The position numbers and the translations under genes are program-made. DNA of 33,456 bases from Clostridia bacterium. Lineage in GTDB: Bacteria; Bacillota; Clostridia; Christensenellales; Aristaeellaceae. Positions 1 through 8,313 of the stretch are shown here, piece after piece (within the stretch, counting starts at the first letter, position 1; each line of letters begins with the position of its first letter). A model generated the notes under the pieces. It saw only the letters and a list, made by a program, of their open reading frames with translations, was not told the DNA's origin and did not search any database. The DNA lies in contig JAUNJB010000012.1 of assembly GCA_030535375.1 (NCBI GenBank), positions 1-33,456 on the forward strand, in the 5' to 3' direction.

Positions 1-75
1 AAAGTGGAATTATTCAACGATACTGGATTTCAATATAGACCCTCTTTCATCAATTCAAGTTTGTCGGGTAAATAG
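1..75 (+). CDS. Possible 3' end of a gene entering from the left
   Basis: Frame 1 is open from the first base to a TAG at 73-75 and gives 24 residues ending FINSSLSGK. It is AT-rich like the neighbouring AbrB/DUF998 unit and unlike the GC-rich stretch that follows it (76-150). I do not recognise the peptide, and the length is too short to exclude chance. A terminator-like hairpin at 156-194 would fit the end of this upstream gene. Confidence 0.25.
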   Translation, partial: KVELFNDTGFQYRPSFINSSLSGK

Positions 76-152
76 CAGACCCGGCCGGGCCATCGTGCGG
101 CAAGATGAACGGGCTGCGCCCGCCGCCCACAGCCCCGCCCGGTTTAGCAAGC

Positions 153-215
153 CAAGGGGCGACAGCATATCATAAAGCGCTGCCGCCCCTTTTGATGCTT
201 CTTTGCCCTGCGCCA
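153..215 (+). repeat. Terminator-like direct repeat, copy 1
   Basis: About 60 bases, from CAAGGGGCGACAGC to TTTGCCCTG, closely match a second copy at 1225-1290 in the same orientation. Each copy contains a hairpin, GGGGCGACAGC pairing with GCTGCCGCCCC here (one mismatch), followed by a T run, so on the plus strand it should work as a Rho-independent terminator. The two copies bracket the AT-rich AbrB-DUF998 unit. GC-rich DNA at 76-150 just before it holds smaller inverted repeats but no gene I can support. Confidence 0.75.
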
Positions 216-291
216 ATGCTCATGTGCGATAAAGTAACACTACAATATGAAAGACGGCTATCTCCATTATTCCGTAATCCGTCAAGGCGAT

Positions 292-337
292 TTGACATTT
301 CTTTTGAAGTGGTGTATACTTTTCATGTAAATATGAA
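292..337 (+). promoter_or_regulatory. Sigma-A promoter and possible operator for the AbrB-DUF998 unit
   Basis: A perfect TTGACA (292-297) is separated by 17 bases from TATACT (315-320). An inverted repeat, TTCAT (322-326) and ATGAA (333-337), sits at the expected start point. That position would let a bound protein block the promoter, and autoregulation by the AbrB-type product is a natural guess. Confidence 0.75.
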
Positions 338-364
338 AAATATGAATTGAGGAGATGAGATACA

Positions 365-604
365 ATGTCAATGCCAAAAGGAAAGCACATATTTGGAACT
401 GTTAAAGTTGGAGAGCGCGGGCAAATTGTTATTCCAAAAGAAGCGCGTGAGATATTTGATATTAAGCCTGGAGATACATTACTTGTTTTGGGAGATGAGG
501 AACAGGGAATTGCGGTAGTCAAGGCTGATGTTATGAAAGAAGTTGCTGTAAAAATTTTGAAAGGCTTGGGGCAGTTCAAGCGAGGGATTGATGATGAAAA
601 ATAG
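365..604 (+). CDS. AbrB/MazE/SpoVT-type DNA-binding protein
   Basis: A 79-residue protein with one swapped-hairpin AbrB domain at about residues 10-55. The family core is clear: VGERGQIVIPKEAREIF, then KPGDTLLVLGDE. Such proteins bind DNA as dimers or tetramers and act as transition-state regulators or as antitoxins. The start ATG at 365 follows GAGGAGATGAGATACA; an in-frame ATG at 371 is an alternative. It overlaps the next gene, a DUF998 membrane protein rather than a toxin, so an antitoxin role is unlikely from context. It is AT-rich compared with everything right of 1500, which suggests transfer. The preceding promoter carries an inverted repeat that could be its own operator. Confidence 0.85.
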   Translation: MSMPKGKHIFGTVKVGERGQIVIPKEAREIFDIKPGDTLLVLGDEEQGIAVVKADVMKEVAVKILKGLGQFKRGIDDEK

Positions 605-1211
605 TATTTCAAAAATTTTGCCCTTTCTTTTAATTGCTGATTTAATAATCCCATTTTTGTTAGCACCCACCTATAAAGGCTACAATCATTTGACACAAGT
701 AATGAGCGTTTTAGGAAATTCAAAAGCACCGTTGCATTTAATCTATAATATTTGGCTGGTTTTGTTGGGAGTTGCAATTTTAATCAGCACTTTACAGCTT
801 TATCCTATCGTAGCCAAAGTATCGATTGTTATATCCATAGTGCTTTTTTCTGTTATTGTGATTTATGCCATAGGCGGCTGTATTCTTTCTGGATTTTTTT
901 CAGTTGGGGAAAGCAAAAACCTTGAAACTTTTTCCGCAAAGATACATGGTTATGGTTCTGTAATAGGATTTTTACTTTTAGCGTTTGCACCATTACTTAT
1001 CGGATTATATTTTTTCAAAATTTCAAATGGATTATTAGGGATTTTATCTTTAATTTGCTTTATCTTTGCAATAGGCTTTTTTGTATTATTCGTAATGGCT
1101 GATAAACCGAATTATAGAGGAACTATAATTGCATTTGAGGGGCTATGGCAAAGGCTATCCCTTTTGAGTATGTATCTTCCCATTATGGCGGTATGTATCT
1201 TTCAGAAATAG
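591..1211 (+). CDS. DUF998 family integral membrane protein
   Basis: About 206 residues, almost entirely hydrophobic, with about six membrane spans. The first is near residues 7-24, and the GYNHLTQVMSVLG segment after it is typical of DUF998 proteins. No biochemical function is established for the family that I know of. The start overlaps the AbrB gene; ATG at 591 or 594 follows GCGAGGG, and a TTG at 588 is in frame but less likely. Overlap and a single upstream promoter mean the two genes are co-expressed, and AbrB-DUF998 pairs recur in Firmicutes. Base composition is very AT-rich (14 G or C among bases 601-660 by my count). A terminator-like repeat follows directly. Confidence 0.8.
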   Translation: MMKNSISKILPFLLIADLIIPFLLAPTYKGYNHLTQVMSVLGNSKAPLHLIYNIWLVLLGVAILISTLQLYPIVAKVSIVISIVLFSVIVIYAIGGCILSGFFSVGESKNLETFSAKIHGYGSVIGFLLLAFAPLLIGLYFFKISNGLLGILSLICFIFAIGFFVLFVMADKPNYRGTIIAFEGLWQRLSLLSMYLPIMAVCIFQK

Positions 1212-1494
1212 CAAACCCAGCAGTCAAGGGGCGACAGCATATTATAAAATGCTGCCGCTCTTTTTTGATACTTCCTTGCCCTGTATCAAACCCCATGGCT
1301 TCTTTTTCTTTCGATGATGCTCTCGTTTTGCGCATAACGATGCTCCCCATAGCGCAGTCTCGGGATTTTGCTATTTCGAGCAACTGCCCCACAGGGAGCA
1401 TATCCATTCGCAGGTTGCCGGGCGCTTTTTGCGTTCCTTTTCGTTGGTCATCCGTAAATGCCGATCCCCCGCGCCCCGCCAGGGCTGCGGCCAA
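1183..1494 (-). pseudogene. Doubtful remnant reading frame beside repeat copy 2
   Basis: A 103-codon minus-strand frame opens with TTG and contains NLRMDMLPVGQLLEIAKSRD and MRKTRASSKEKEAMGFDTGQG before running through the repeat. The minus strand of the other repeat copy reads GQRSIKRGGSAL followed by a stop, matching GQGSIKKE here. So both repeats may preserve the 3' end and terminator of one kind of minus-strand gene. I cannot name a family. It may equally be non-coding DNA downstream of the response regulator gene. Confidence 0.2.
1225..1290 (+). repeat. Terminator-like direct repeat, copy 2
   Basis: Second copy of the repeat at 153-215, beginning CAAGGGGCGACAGCATATTA. The stem GACAGCAT with ATGCTGCC, extended outwards by GC pairs and wobbles, is followed by TTTTTT at 1261-1266. 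It therefore terminates the DUF998 transcript on the plus strand. The rest of the gap to the response regulator gene (1291-1500) holds only a doubtful minus-strand reading frame. Confidence 0.75.
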
Positions 1495-1500
1495 GGCGTT

Positions 1501-2955
1501 TTACCCCTTCAGCCCGTCCTCCTGCTGCATATTTCGCCTGTATTCCGTCGGCGATACGCCGCAAACCGCGCGGAATGTCTTCATAAAGTGTTTCTCGTTG
1601 TCAATCCCCACGCGCTTGCCCACCTCGCTCACGCGAAGCTCCGTGGTGCGCAGCAGCTCCTTGGCCTTGCTCATGCGCAGCTCCTTGAGATACTGCACAA
1701 AGTTTACGCCCACGCGCTGCTTGAACGCATAGGAGAACATCGAGTAATTCATCGAAACCACGTTGGAGACCACCGCCATATTCAGATCCCGGTGGTAGTT
1801 CTCATGAATATAGCGCAGCGCGGCGCTGATCTTCTGAACGTTCTGCTCCTCACTGGTATACATCACGCGCTCGTGAAACGCTTCCAGCGCGCCCTTCACC
1901 GCGTCAAAGCAGCACCACAGCGTCGGATACTCCAGCACTGTGCGCATGTTCTCAAACAGCGGCTGCGCTTCATCCCCGCGGCCGTAGGTTTGCTCGCAGC
2001 CGCGCGCAATGCGCCGGAGCCACTCGTCAAGCGCCTCCACGGCCATTCGCCCCGTGTTCACCTGCGTCATGCAGGCCTCCAGCTCGCGCTCCACCTCGTC
2101 CATGCGCTCGGTGCCCAGCATGTGGACGATGCGCTCCGCCTGAAGCCCGTCCTCCCGGCCCGCCTCCTGCGCGGCGTCGCTGTAGTGCACGCACGGGCGG
2201 CACATGGAAAACGAGCGGCAGCGAGCCCGCCGGGCCTGGCGATAGGCCACGGGCAGCGCGGCCGCCTCCTGATGGACGGCGCTCACCCCCACATAGTGCC
2301 CCTTCAGCGGCCCCTGCAGGAGTGCATTCTGCTGATCCTGCGGCACGATGAGCACGCTCTGCTCCTCCACCTTCGGCAGGCAGATCACCGCCGCGGGCAG
2401 GGTGATCTCCTCTCTGCCCACCTCATGCGTGCAAAGCACGACATACGGCACCCCGTCAACGCGCGCAAGCACGGACGCGGGCAGCTGCCCTAATTCCGCG
2501 GGCCCGATCTCCCTGCGCAGGAGCAGGCCGCCCAGGTGCGTCAGCCCCAGCCTGTATTCCTGATCCTCGCTGGCGCGCTTTTGCTGCAGCTCCTCCTCCA
2601 GCTTGACGAGTATCTCCCGGATTCTCTCCCGCTCTATCGGCTTGAGCAGGTATTCCCGCACGCCGCTGCGCATCATCTCCACGGCATAGCTAAAGTCGTC
2701 ATAGCCGCTGATCGCCACAATCTGCGGCGGATGCGGACAGGCATGCGCGCGCCGGGCCAATTCCAATCCGTCCATATGCGGCATCCTGATATCGGTAAAG
2801 AGCACGTCCACCGGCTGCTTGGCGATCACCTCCAGCGCCTCCTGGCCGTTGCGGCACTCGATAATCTGTGCAACGGGCACACCGCTGCGCCTGATCATCG
2901 TGCAGATGCCCATGCGGATCATCTTTTCATCCTCAGCCACCAGTACCGTCTGCAT
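1501..2955 (-). CDS. YesN-like response regulator (receiver plus AraC-type HTH)
   Basis: 484 residues. The N-terminal receiver domain has the acidic pocket E8/D9, phospho-acceptor D55 in FTDIRMPHMDG, S83 and K105 in YLLKPIE. A variable linker region follows, then a C-terminal AraC/XylS double helix-turn-helix (about residues 375-475) containing MNYSMFSYAFKQRVGVNF and the closing FRAVCGVSPTEYRR. This is the YesN type, a DNA-binding activator phosphorylated by a YesM-type kinase. ATG at 2955 follows AAAAGGGGGAGACGC; the longer in-frame upstream extension lies inside the kinase gene. It overlaps the kinase gene by 23 bases and is last in the transporter/sensor operon. Likely targets are the AGGTGT elements at 9768-9834 and 14372-14397. 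Confidence 0.92.
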   Translation of the reverse strand: MQTVLVAEDEKMIRMGICTMIRRSGVPVAQIIECRNGQEALEVIAKQPVDVLFTDIRMPHMDGLELARRAHACPHPPQIVAISGYDDFSYAVEMMRSGVREYLLKPIERERIREILVKLEEELQQKRASEDQEYRLGLTHLGGLLLRREIGPAELGQLPASVLARVDGVPYVVLCTHEVGREEITLPAAVICLPKVEEQSVLIVPQDQQNALLQGPLKGHYVGVSAVHQEAAALPVAYRQARRARCRSFSMCRPCVHYSDAAQEAGREDGLQAERIVHMLGTERMDEVERELEACMTQVNTGRMAVEALDEWLRRIARGCEQTYGRGDEAQPLFENMRTVLEYPTLWCCFDAVKGALEAFHERVMYTSEEQNVQKISAALRYIHENYHRDLNMAVVSNVVSMNYSMFSYAFKQRVGVNFVQYLKELRMSKAKELLRTTELRVSEVGKRVGIDNEKHFMKTFRAVCGVSPTEYRRNMQQEDGLKG

Positions 2956-4747
2956 GCGTCTCCCCCTTTTCCATCGGTATGCGTACAATCACCTTGGTAT
3001 ACAGGCCCACCTGCGACTTGATATCCACGCCATAGGCCTCGCCAAACGTCATTTTGATGCGGTCCTGCACGTTTTTGAGGCCGATGCCGTTGCCGGAGCT
3101 GCCCGCCGCGCCGCTCTCCCCGGCCAGCTTCCGCCGCAAAAGATCGATCTCCTCCTGCGTCATACCGCGTCCCGGGTCGGTAATCTCGATCTGACAGGCG
3201 CCGTCCGCCTCTATCCCCTTGATGTACACATAGGCGTCCTGCGCCAGCTCCTCGAGGCCATGGACGATGGCGTTTTCCACAATCGGCTGAAGGGACATCT
3301 TCGGGATTCGCTGATCGTAAAAGCGCTCGGGCAGGCTCAGCGACAGGTTGATGTCGTAATCATAGCGCAGGTTGATCAGCGCCAAATAGTTGCGGATGTA
3401 TTCGATCTCCTCGCCGATGGTGACCGTACCCGACACCCAGCGCATGCTGTAGCGCAGCAGCTTGCCCAGCGCGGTGATGGCGTCGGCGATGTCGTACTTC
3501 TCCCCGATCTCCGCCATCATCTTGATGGTTTCCAGCACATTGTAGATGAAATGCGCGTTGATCTGGTTTTGCAGCGCGCGGATCTCGCTGTCCTTGACGA
3601 GCATCTCGCGGCGCATGTTGTCGTTCATCGCGCTGCGGATCGTATCGAGCATCTGATTGATCTGCCGCCCCATCTCCGCGATCTCGTCCCCGCCCTCGCA
3701 CGGCACGTTGCACTGCGGATTCTGCCGCACGGTTTCAAGCGCGGCGAGCATGCCGTTGAAACGGCGAAGCAAAAAACGCACCAGCAGCCGGATCACCAGC
3801 AGCAAAAGCGCGAGCGCGGCCGTCAGTGGCACGCCCAAAAACAGCAGGCGGGAAAAGAGCTGTTCGCGCGCGCTTTCCAGCGAGAACACCTGAATCCACT
3901 TGGCGCCGAACTCGCTGGCCTCATGGCGTGCCAGCAGCACATGCTTCCCGGCGATCCGGGCGGGGACGATCCCGTCCTCCTCCATGCTTTCGGCAAAGGC
4001 CAGTATTTCCTGCGCGCAGGGCGCCCAAGGATCTCCGTCCGTGAATCCCGCGCCGTAGACCGCGTCGCCCCGCACAAGGCAGCTCCACTCGTCCTGCGTG
4101 GCGGCAAACAGCGACGGCATCACCACCTCCATCCGCATGACGATCTCCAGCACGCCGACCCGCTCATAGCCGTCCCCCTGGCAGGGCGTGAGCAGGCACA
4201 TCATGTGCTCCTTCTGCGTGCGCACATGCGTGGGAAAGAGCGTATCCGTGTAATCGAAATACCACGTGTCGCCGTCGATTTCCTCGCCCGCCCAGGCGAG
4301 CCTGTGCATGCGCGAGGCGCTGTAGAGGATGGGCATCATCTCGCTCATGTCGTCGTTGGTGGCGTACACGCGGATCTGATCCAGATAGAGATTGCTCTCC
4401 ACCATCCGTTCGAGCATGTCGATATCCGAGCGGTAAAAGGCGATCCGCTCCTGCGCGGTGATCTCGTCGCCCTTGTCGATTCGCTCCAGGTGATCGATCA
4501 GGTTGGCGTTGTTGACAAACGCCTGGGCGGCCACGCTGGAGACCTCCGCCACGCGGGAAAACTCGAGCAGCGCATGCTCGACGCTGGTCTGCGCATAGGT
4601 CTGCCGGTCGCGCAGCATCGCTTCATATTCCCCGTAAAAGAGCATGCCAGCCAGCGTCAGCACCGGAATGACGACCACCAGAAAGATGGCAACCGTCATC
4701 TTCTGTTCCATTTTGAAGTTGGCCAGCATGCGTTCCAGCCGTGTCAT
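2933..4747 (-). CDS. YesM-like sensor histidine kinase
   Basis: 604 residues. One membrane span at about 17-38, a large extracellular sensing region, a second span at about 297-322, a juxtamembrane HAMP-like segment, then the His_kinase (LytS/YesM) domain. The phospho-acceptor is H399 in QINAHFIYN, where the usual family form is QINPHFLYN. The ATPase domain follows with the N box (IVENAIVHGLEEL, near 490), DPGRGM and GNGIGLKNVQDRI. It should phosphorylate the response regulator encoded next. ATG at 4747 follows GAGGTGAAGCG. Only 23 bases separate it from the upstream lipoprotein binding-protein gene, which points to a binding protein-kinase-regulator unit. Confidence 0.93.
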   Translation of the reverse strand: MTRLERMLANFKMEQKMTVAIFLVVVIPVLTLAGMLFYGEYEAMLRDRQTYAQTSVEHALLEFSRVAEVSSVAAQAFVNNANLIDHLERIDKGDEITAQERIAFYRSDIDMLERMVESNLYLDQIRVYATNDDMSEMMPILYSASRMHRLAWAGEEIDGDTWYFDYTDTLFPTHVRTQKEHMMCLLTPCQGDGYERVGVLEIVMRMEVVMPSLFAATQDEWSCLVRGDAVYGAGFTDGDPWAPCAQEILAFAESMEEDGIVPARIAGKHVLLARHEASEFGAKWIQVFSLESAREQLFSRLLFLGVPLTAALALLLLVIRLLVRFLLRRFNGMLAALETVRQNPQCNVPCEGGDEIAEMGRQINQMLDTIRSAMNDNMRREMLVKDSEIRALQNQINAHFIYNVLETIKMMAEIGEKYDIADAITALGKLLRYSMRWVSGTVTIGEEIEYIRNYLALINLRYDYDINLSLSLPERFYDQRIPKMSLQPIVENAIVHGLEELAQDAYVYIKGIEADGACQIEITDPGRGMTQEEIDLLRRKLAGESGAAGSSGNGIGLKNVQDRIKMTFGEAYGVDIKSQVGLYTKVIVRIPMEKGETHADGTGG

Positions 4748-4770
4748 CGCTTCACCTCATTCAGCAGCGG

Positions 4771-6429
4771 TCAGGGCATGAGCAGATCCCTGGCATCCGG
4801 ATATGCCTCGAGCAGCCGCTCGATGTTCTTGGCGATGGTCTCCTCCGACTGGCGCACGACGCGCTCATAACCATAATCGGCGCGCTTTTTGACAAAGGCG
4901 TCGAGCAGCCGGTCAAATTCCTCCTCGGAGGCGGCCAGGAGCAGCTGCGGCAGCGTGCGCGCCCATTCGGCATCCACCTTGTCGCTGATCTGCGATTCCT
5001 CCATCCCCCGATCCATCTGCACATCGTACTGGCCGGTGTAGACCGTATACTGCGCCGACCAGCGCTCCATCTGGCCCAGCGGTTCATCCAGTTCGCCCAC
5101 CCAGGGCGCCGCCATCGCGTTGTTTTGAAGCATCCAATAGGCCACGTCCGCGCCGTACAGCTCATCAAACCGGGTTCTGTCCTCGTTGAGCAGGCTCTTC
5201 ACCTCCGGCAGCATGTGCGGCACACCATTCTCGCCGACCTCATAGGTGACGCCCTCCACGCCCAGCCAGATCATCCTCTGGCCCTCTTCGCTGATCATAT
5301 AGCGCATCATGGCCAGGGCCTGCTCCAGATGTTTGCTCTTTTTGGAGATCAGCGTCACCGTCCATCCGCTCAGACCGCCGCTGGGCAGGCGGTGCGCGTC
5401 TCCGCTGCTGTTTTTGGGGCCGTCCACCGCGATATAGATGGATTCGGGATCGTTGTCATAGAGAATCTTCTGCTGATCGGCGATGTCCGTCCGCTGATAG
5501 ATCATGCAGAAATACCGCCCCTGGGAGAGCTTTTCCTCCATCTGCGCACGCTTATCGATGAAGATGTCGTCCAGCAGATAGCCCTCCTCCCCCAGCTGAC
5601 GGAACGCCTTGAGCCAGCGGATGTACTCCGGATCGGTATAGCGGTCATGCAGCGTGCCATCCTCGTTGACTACCGGCAGCGCCAGGAAGTTGAACAGATA
5701 TTCGTCAAAGGAATCGCACCCCTTTTCGGTGAACTCATGCGCACCGACGGGGATGAGCTTTTCGCCGTTCACCGTCGGAAACAGCTCGGCCGCCTTGCGC
5801 ACCGCGTTCATGAATCCCTCCGGGGTGGTCATATCCGGGCTGCCGATCGCCTCATAGATGTCCTTGCGCACAAGGAACGTCTGGTTCGACTTGGTGCGCC
5901 CCTCGCGGTAATCGTCAATGGAATAGGACGAATTGGGATAGCCGTAGATTTTTCCGTCGCTTTGCCTGTACCACTCAACCGTCCAGCGGTCGGTCACGTC
6001 GAAGAATGTGGGATCATACAGCTGCGCCAAGTCATCCAGCGCCCAGACGTAGCCGCCGTCGATCAGCGTGCGCACCTGCGGCTCCCACCAGCCCAGCGTG
6101 ATCAGATCCGGCAGCGCGTCCGAAAAGATCAGCGCATTGAGCCGGTCGGACTCGTTGCCCGACGGCACAAAAAACGAGATGTCCGTGCCCGTGCGCTCCG
6201 TGATAGCGCGCGAAACGAGATTGCCGCCCCACGGCGTCGTAAACCAGGAGTAGTTGACATACCATTCGAGCGTCACATTCTCCCGCGCCTGCGTCGGCTC
6301 CGGGGAAAGCGAAGAGGGGACGTCACACGCGCAGGCCGTAAGCAGCACCGCCAGAAGCATCGCAAGGAGCATTCCCCGCTTTGCGGCCGCATACGGCCGT
6401 CCCGACTGCGTCTTTCTGAGCCTGCACAT
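4771..6429 (-). CDS. Lipoprotein extracellular solute-binding protein (family 1 type), possible sensor partner
   Basis: 552 residues, longer than a standard sugar-binding protein but usual for the LipO/YtcQ-type lipoproteins that accompany YesM/YesN systems. After a basic N-terminus and hydrophobic stretch comes a lipobox, LLTAC, so it should be anchored outside the membrane through that Cys (about residue 33). ATG at 6429 follows GGAGGGGATGTTCAC; an internal ATG at residue 20 would also keep a signal peptide. It lies between the permease genes and the kinase gene, with 78 and 23 base gaps. The transporter already has a binding protein at 8380-9681, so this second one may serve signalling, as XylFII does for LytS/YesN in clostridial xylose sensing. 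That role is inference. Confidence 0.85.
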   Translation of the reverse strand: MCRLRKTQSGRPYAAAKRGMLLAMLLAVLLTACACDVPSSLSPEPTQARENVTLEWYVNYSWFTTPWGGNLVSRAITERTGTDISFFVPSGNESDRLNALIFSDALPDLITLGWWEPQVRTLIDGGYVWALDDLAQLYDPTFFDVTDRWTVEWYRQSDGKIYGYPNSSYSIDDYREGRTKSNQTFLVRKDIYEAIGSPDMTTPEGFMNAVRKAAELFPTVNGEKLIPVGAHEFTEKGCDSFDEYLFNFLALPVVNEDGTLHDRYTDPEYIRWLKAFRQLGEEGYLLDDIFIDKRAQMEEKLSQGRYFCMIYQRTDIADQQKILYDNDPESIYIAVDGPKNSSGDAHRLPSGGLSGWTVTLISKKSKHLEQALAMMRYMISEEGQRMIWLGVEGVTYEVGENGVPHMLPEVKSLLNEDRTRFDELYGADVAYWMLQNNAMAAPWVGELDEPLGQMERWSAQYTVYTGQYDVQMDRGMEESQISDKVDAEWARTLPQLLLAASEEEFDRLLDAFVKKRADYGYERVVRQSEETIAKNIERLLEAYPDARDLLMP

Positions 6430-6471
6430 GTGAACATCCCCTCCGCGTCATTCATGCTTTGCAATACATCC

Positions 6472-6501
6472 ATTATACCGGATTTATGCGCGGAATGCAC
6501 G
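6472..6501 (-). promoter_or_regulatory. Possible weak internal promoter for the sensor genes
   Basis: On the minus strand a perfect TATAAT (plus-strand ATTATA, 6472-6477) lies in the 78-base gap between the second permease gene and the lipoprotein gene. No good -35 is present at 16-18 bases (GTGCAT is the nearest). It could give low independent expression of the binding protein, kinase and regulator so that sensing precedes induction. Confidence 0.3.
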
Positions 6502-6507
6502 CATTTC

Positions 6508-7347
6508 TTACTCCTTCATCGCGCCCGCGCCGATACCGCTGATGATGTGCTTGGAGAAGAAGCAGAACGCGATCATGATCGGCACCACCGAAATCGCCAC
6601 CACCAGATACGTGGCGCCCAGATTCGTGGTGATGTCGCGCACGGCGGACAGCTCCGCCACCATCACGGGCAGCGTGCGTTTAGCCGGCGTATTGATGATG
6701 AGCATCGGCAGCAGGTAATTGTTCCAGCTTCCGATGAACGCGCCGATGGCCATGGTGGCGATGCCGGGCACCATCACCGGCATGACGATCTTGTGGAAGA
6801 TGGTCAATTCACCCGCGCCGTCAATGCGCGGCGCCTCCAGCACGGAGCGCGGCAGGATGGATATCGTGTACTGCCTGAGGAAGAATACCGTCGCCGGGCT
6901 GGCAATGCTCGGCAGGAAGAGCGGCCAATAGGTGTCGATCATGCGCATCTTGTTGGTCAGATCGTAAAAGCCCAGCATGCTCAGCTGCGCGGGCACCATC
7001 ATGAACACCAGCATGACCGTGAAGATCACATTCGCGCCGGGAAAGCGATAGAAGGCCAGGCCATACGCCGTGAGCGCCGAAAAATAGGACACCAGCACGG
7101 TATTGAGCACCGCCAGCAGCAGGCTGTTGGCAAAGCCGCGGCCCAGGCTCATGTTGGTGGAGACAACCTCCCAGTTCTTCATCAGGCTGTTGCTGGGCAA
7201 CAGGGAGAAGCCCGTCATGATCTCATTGCCCGAGCGCGTCGAGTTGATGAGCATCAGCCAGAACGGGATAAAGCAGATCACGGCAAGGAAGATCAGCGCG
7301 AAATAGAGCAGCGCCCTGAAAAAATTCGTTTTCATCCGCTCAGACAT
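6508..7347 (-). CDS. ABC sugar transporter permease (MalG/CUT1 type)
   Basis: 279 residues with six predicted membrane spans. The EAA loop that docks on the ATPase is visible as EAPRIDGAGELTIFHKIVMP at about residues 185-205. N-terminal residues RALLYFALIFLAVICFIPFW form the first span, as is usual in MalG-type subunits. It pairs with the permease encoded immediately upstream (3-base gap), and the start follows AAGGAGGACTGAGCC. No ATPase gene is present in the locus; CUT1 systems of Firmicutes commonly share an MsmX-type ATPase encoded elsewhere. The cargo is inferred to be the oligosaccharide used by the nearby phosphorylases. Confidence 0.92.
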   Translation of the reverse strand: MSERMKTNFFRALLYFALIFLAVICFIPFWLMLINSTRSGNEIMTGFSLLPSNSLMKNWEVVSTNMSLGRGFANSLLLAVLNTVLVSYFSALTAYGLAFYRFPGANVIFTVMLVFMMVPAQLSMLGFYDLTNKMRMIDTYWPLFLPSIASPATVFFLRQYTISILPRSVLEAPRIDGAGELTIFHKIVMPVMVPGIATMAIGAFIGSWNNYLLPMLIINTPAKRTLPVMVAELSAVRDITTNLGATYLVVAISVVPIMIAFCFFSKHIISGIGAGAMKE

Positions 7348-7350
7348 GGC

Positions 7351-8277
7351 TCAGTCCTCCTTCCTGTTCATCAGCTTGAAGGCGATGGCGCAAAACACCG
7401 CGATGATCATGAACAGCACAAACGCCAGCGCCGCCGCATAGCCCATCTGATTGTTCTTGAATGCCGTCGTATACAGATAGAATACCGCCGTATACAGCGC
7501 GCGGCCCGGCTTGCCCTCCGTGCCGGAGATCAGATACGGAATATCGAAGAGCTGCAGGCCGCCAATCAGGCTGGTCACCGCCACATACAGCATCACCGGG
7601 CGCAGCAGCGGCATGGTAATCCTGGCGAATATCTGCCAGCGGTTCGCGCCGTCGATGGTCGCCGCCTCAAAATAGGAGGTGTTGATTCCCTGCACGCCGG
7701 CCATCAGCATGATAAAGCTATTTCCAAACCACATCCACGCGCCCACCACGCCGACGACGATCTGCGCCGTCGCGTCCTTTCCCGTCAGCCAGTTGACCGG
7801 CGCCCCGATCAGGTGCAGGCTCAGCAGGATCTGGTTCACGCTGCCGAACTTCCAGTCAAGCAGCGTCTTGAACAGGAAGGCGACGGATGTGCAGGCGATC
7901 AGATTGGGCAGATAGTACACCGCTCTGAAGAAGCCCAGCCCCCTGATGCGGTACTTCATGTCGTTGAACGCGATGGTCAGCAGCAGCGCAAGGCCGAGCT
8001 GCAAAACGATGTTGACACCCCACATCTTGAGCGTGTTGACAAACGCATCCCAGTACAGCGGGTCCTTGAACGCGCGGATGTAATTGGCAAAGCCGACAAA
8101 CGTCTCCTTGCCGAATCCCTTGTAGTTCATAAAGCTCATCTGCAAGGTGCGGAACACCGGATACACACTGAATACCAGAAATGCGATGACAAACGGCATG
8201 CAGAACAGCAGGCCGTACAATTCCCGGCGGCGCATGCCGCTCCATTTTTCACGGGATGGGCGCGCGGCTTTCGTCAT
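7351..8277 (-). CDS. ABC sugar transporter permease (MalF/UgpA, CUT1 type)
   Basis: 308 residues, a first span near 20-42 (LYGLLFCMPFVIAFLVFSVY) and five more. The ATPase-docking loop EAATIDGANRWQIFARITMP lies near 205-225. It forms the membrane channel with the MalG-type subunit encoded downstream. ATG at 8277 follows AAAGGTGGGAAAATCCT. The gap to the binding-protein gene upstream (102 bases) holds a stable stem-loop at 8314-8350 and no promoter I can see, so transcription should come from the binding-protein promoter, with reduced level past the hairpin. Confidence 0.92.
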   Translation of the reverse strand: MTKAARPSREKWSGMRRRELYGLLFCMPFVIAFLVFSVYPVFRTLQMSFMNYKGFGKETFVGFANYIRAFKDPLYWDAFVNTLKMWGVNIVLQLGLALLLTIAFNDMKYRIRGLGFFRAVYYLPNLIACTSVAFLFKTLLDWKFGSVNQILLSLHLIGAPVNWLTGKDATAQIVVGVVGAWMWFGNSFIMLMAGVQGINTSYFEAATIDGANRWQIFARITMPLLRPVMLYVAVTSLIGGLQLFDIPYLISGTEGKPGRALYTAVFYLYTTAFKNNQMGYAAALAFVLFMIIAVFCAIAFKLMNRKED

Positions 8278-8313
8278 AGGATTTTCCCACCTTTCTCTTC
8301 GGGCTGTGCATAA

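Noticed and set aside
365..1211. AbrB-DUF998 as a toxin-antitoxin pair
   Set aside because: The second protein is a multi-span DUF998 membrane protein, not MazF, PIN or another known toxin; membrane toxicity cannot be inferred from sequence alone.
153..1290. Flanking repeats as insertion-sequence ends
   Set aside because: They are direct, hairpin-forming and terminator-like, and no transposase lies between them.
2819..4870. Plus-strand open frame of about 680 codons
   Set aside because: Antisense of the histidine kinase gene; low-complexity composition and no recognisable domain.
4741..8313. Plus-strand open frame of about 1190 codons opposite the kinase/transporter genes
   Set aside because: It is rich in His, Arg, Gln and Asp from reverse reading of GC-rich genes, shows no domain, and overlaps four well-supported minus-strand genes.
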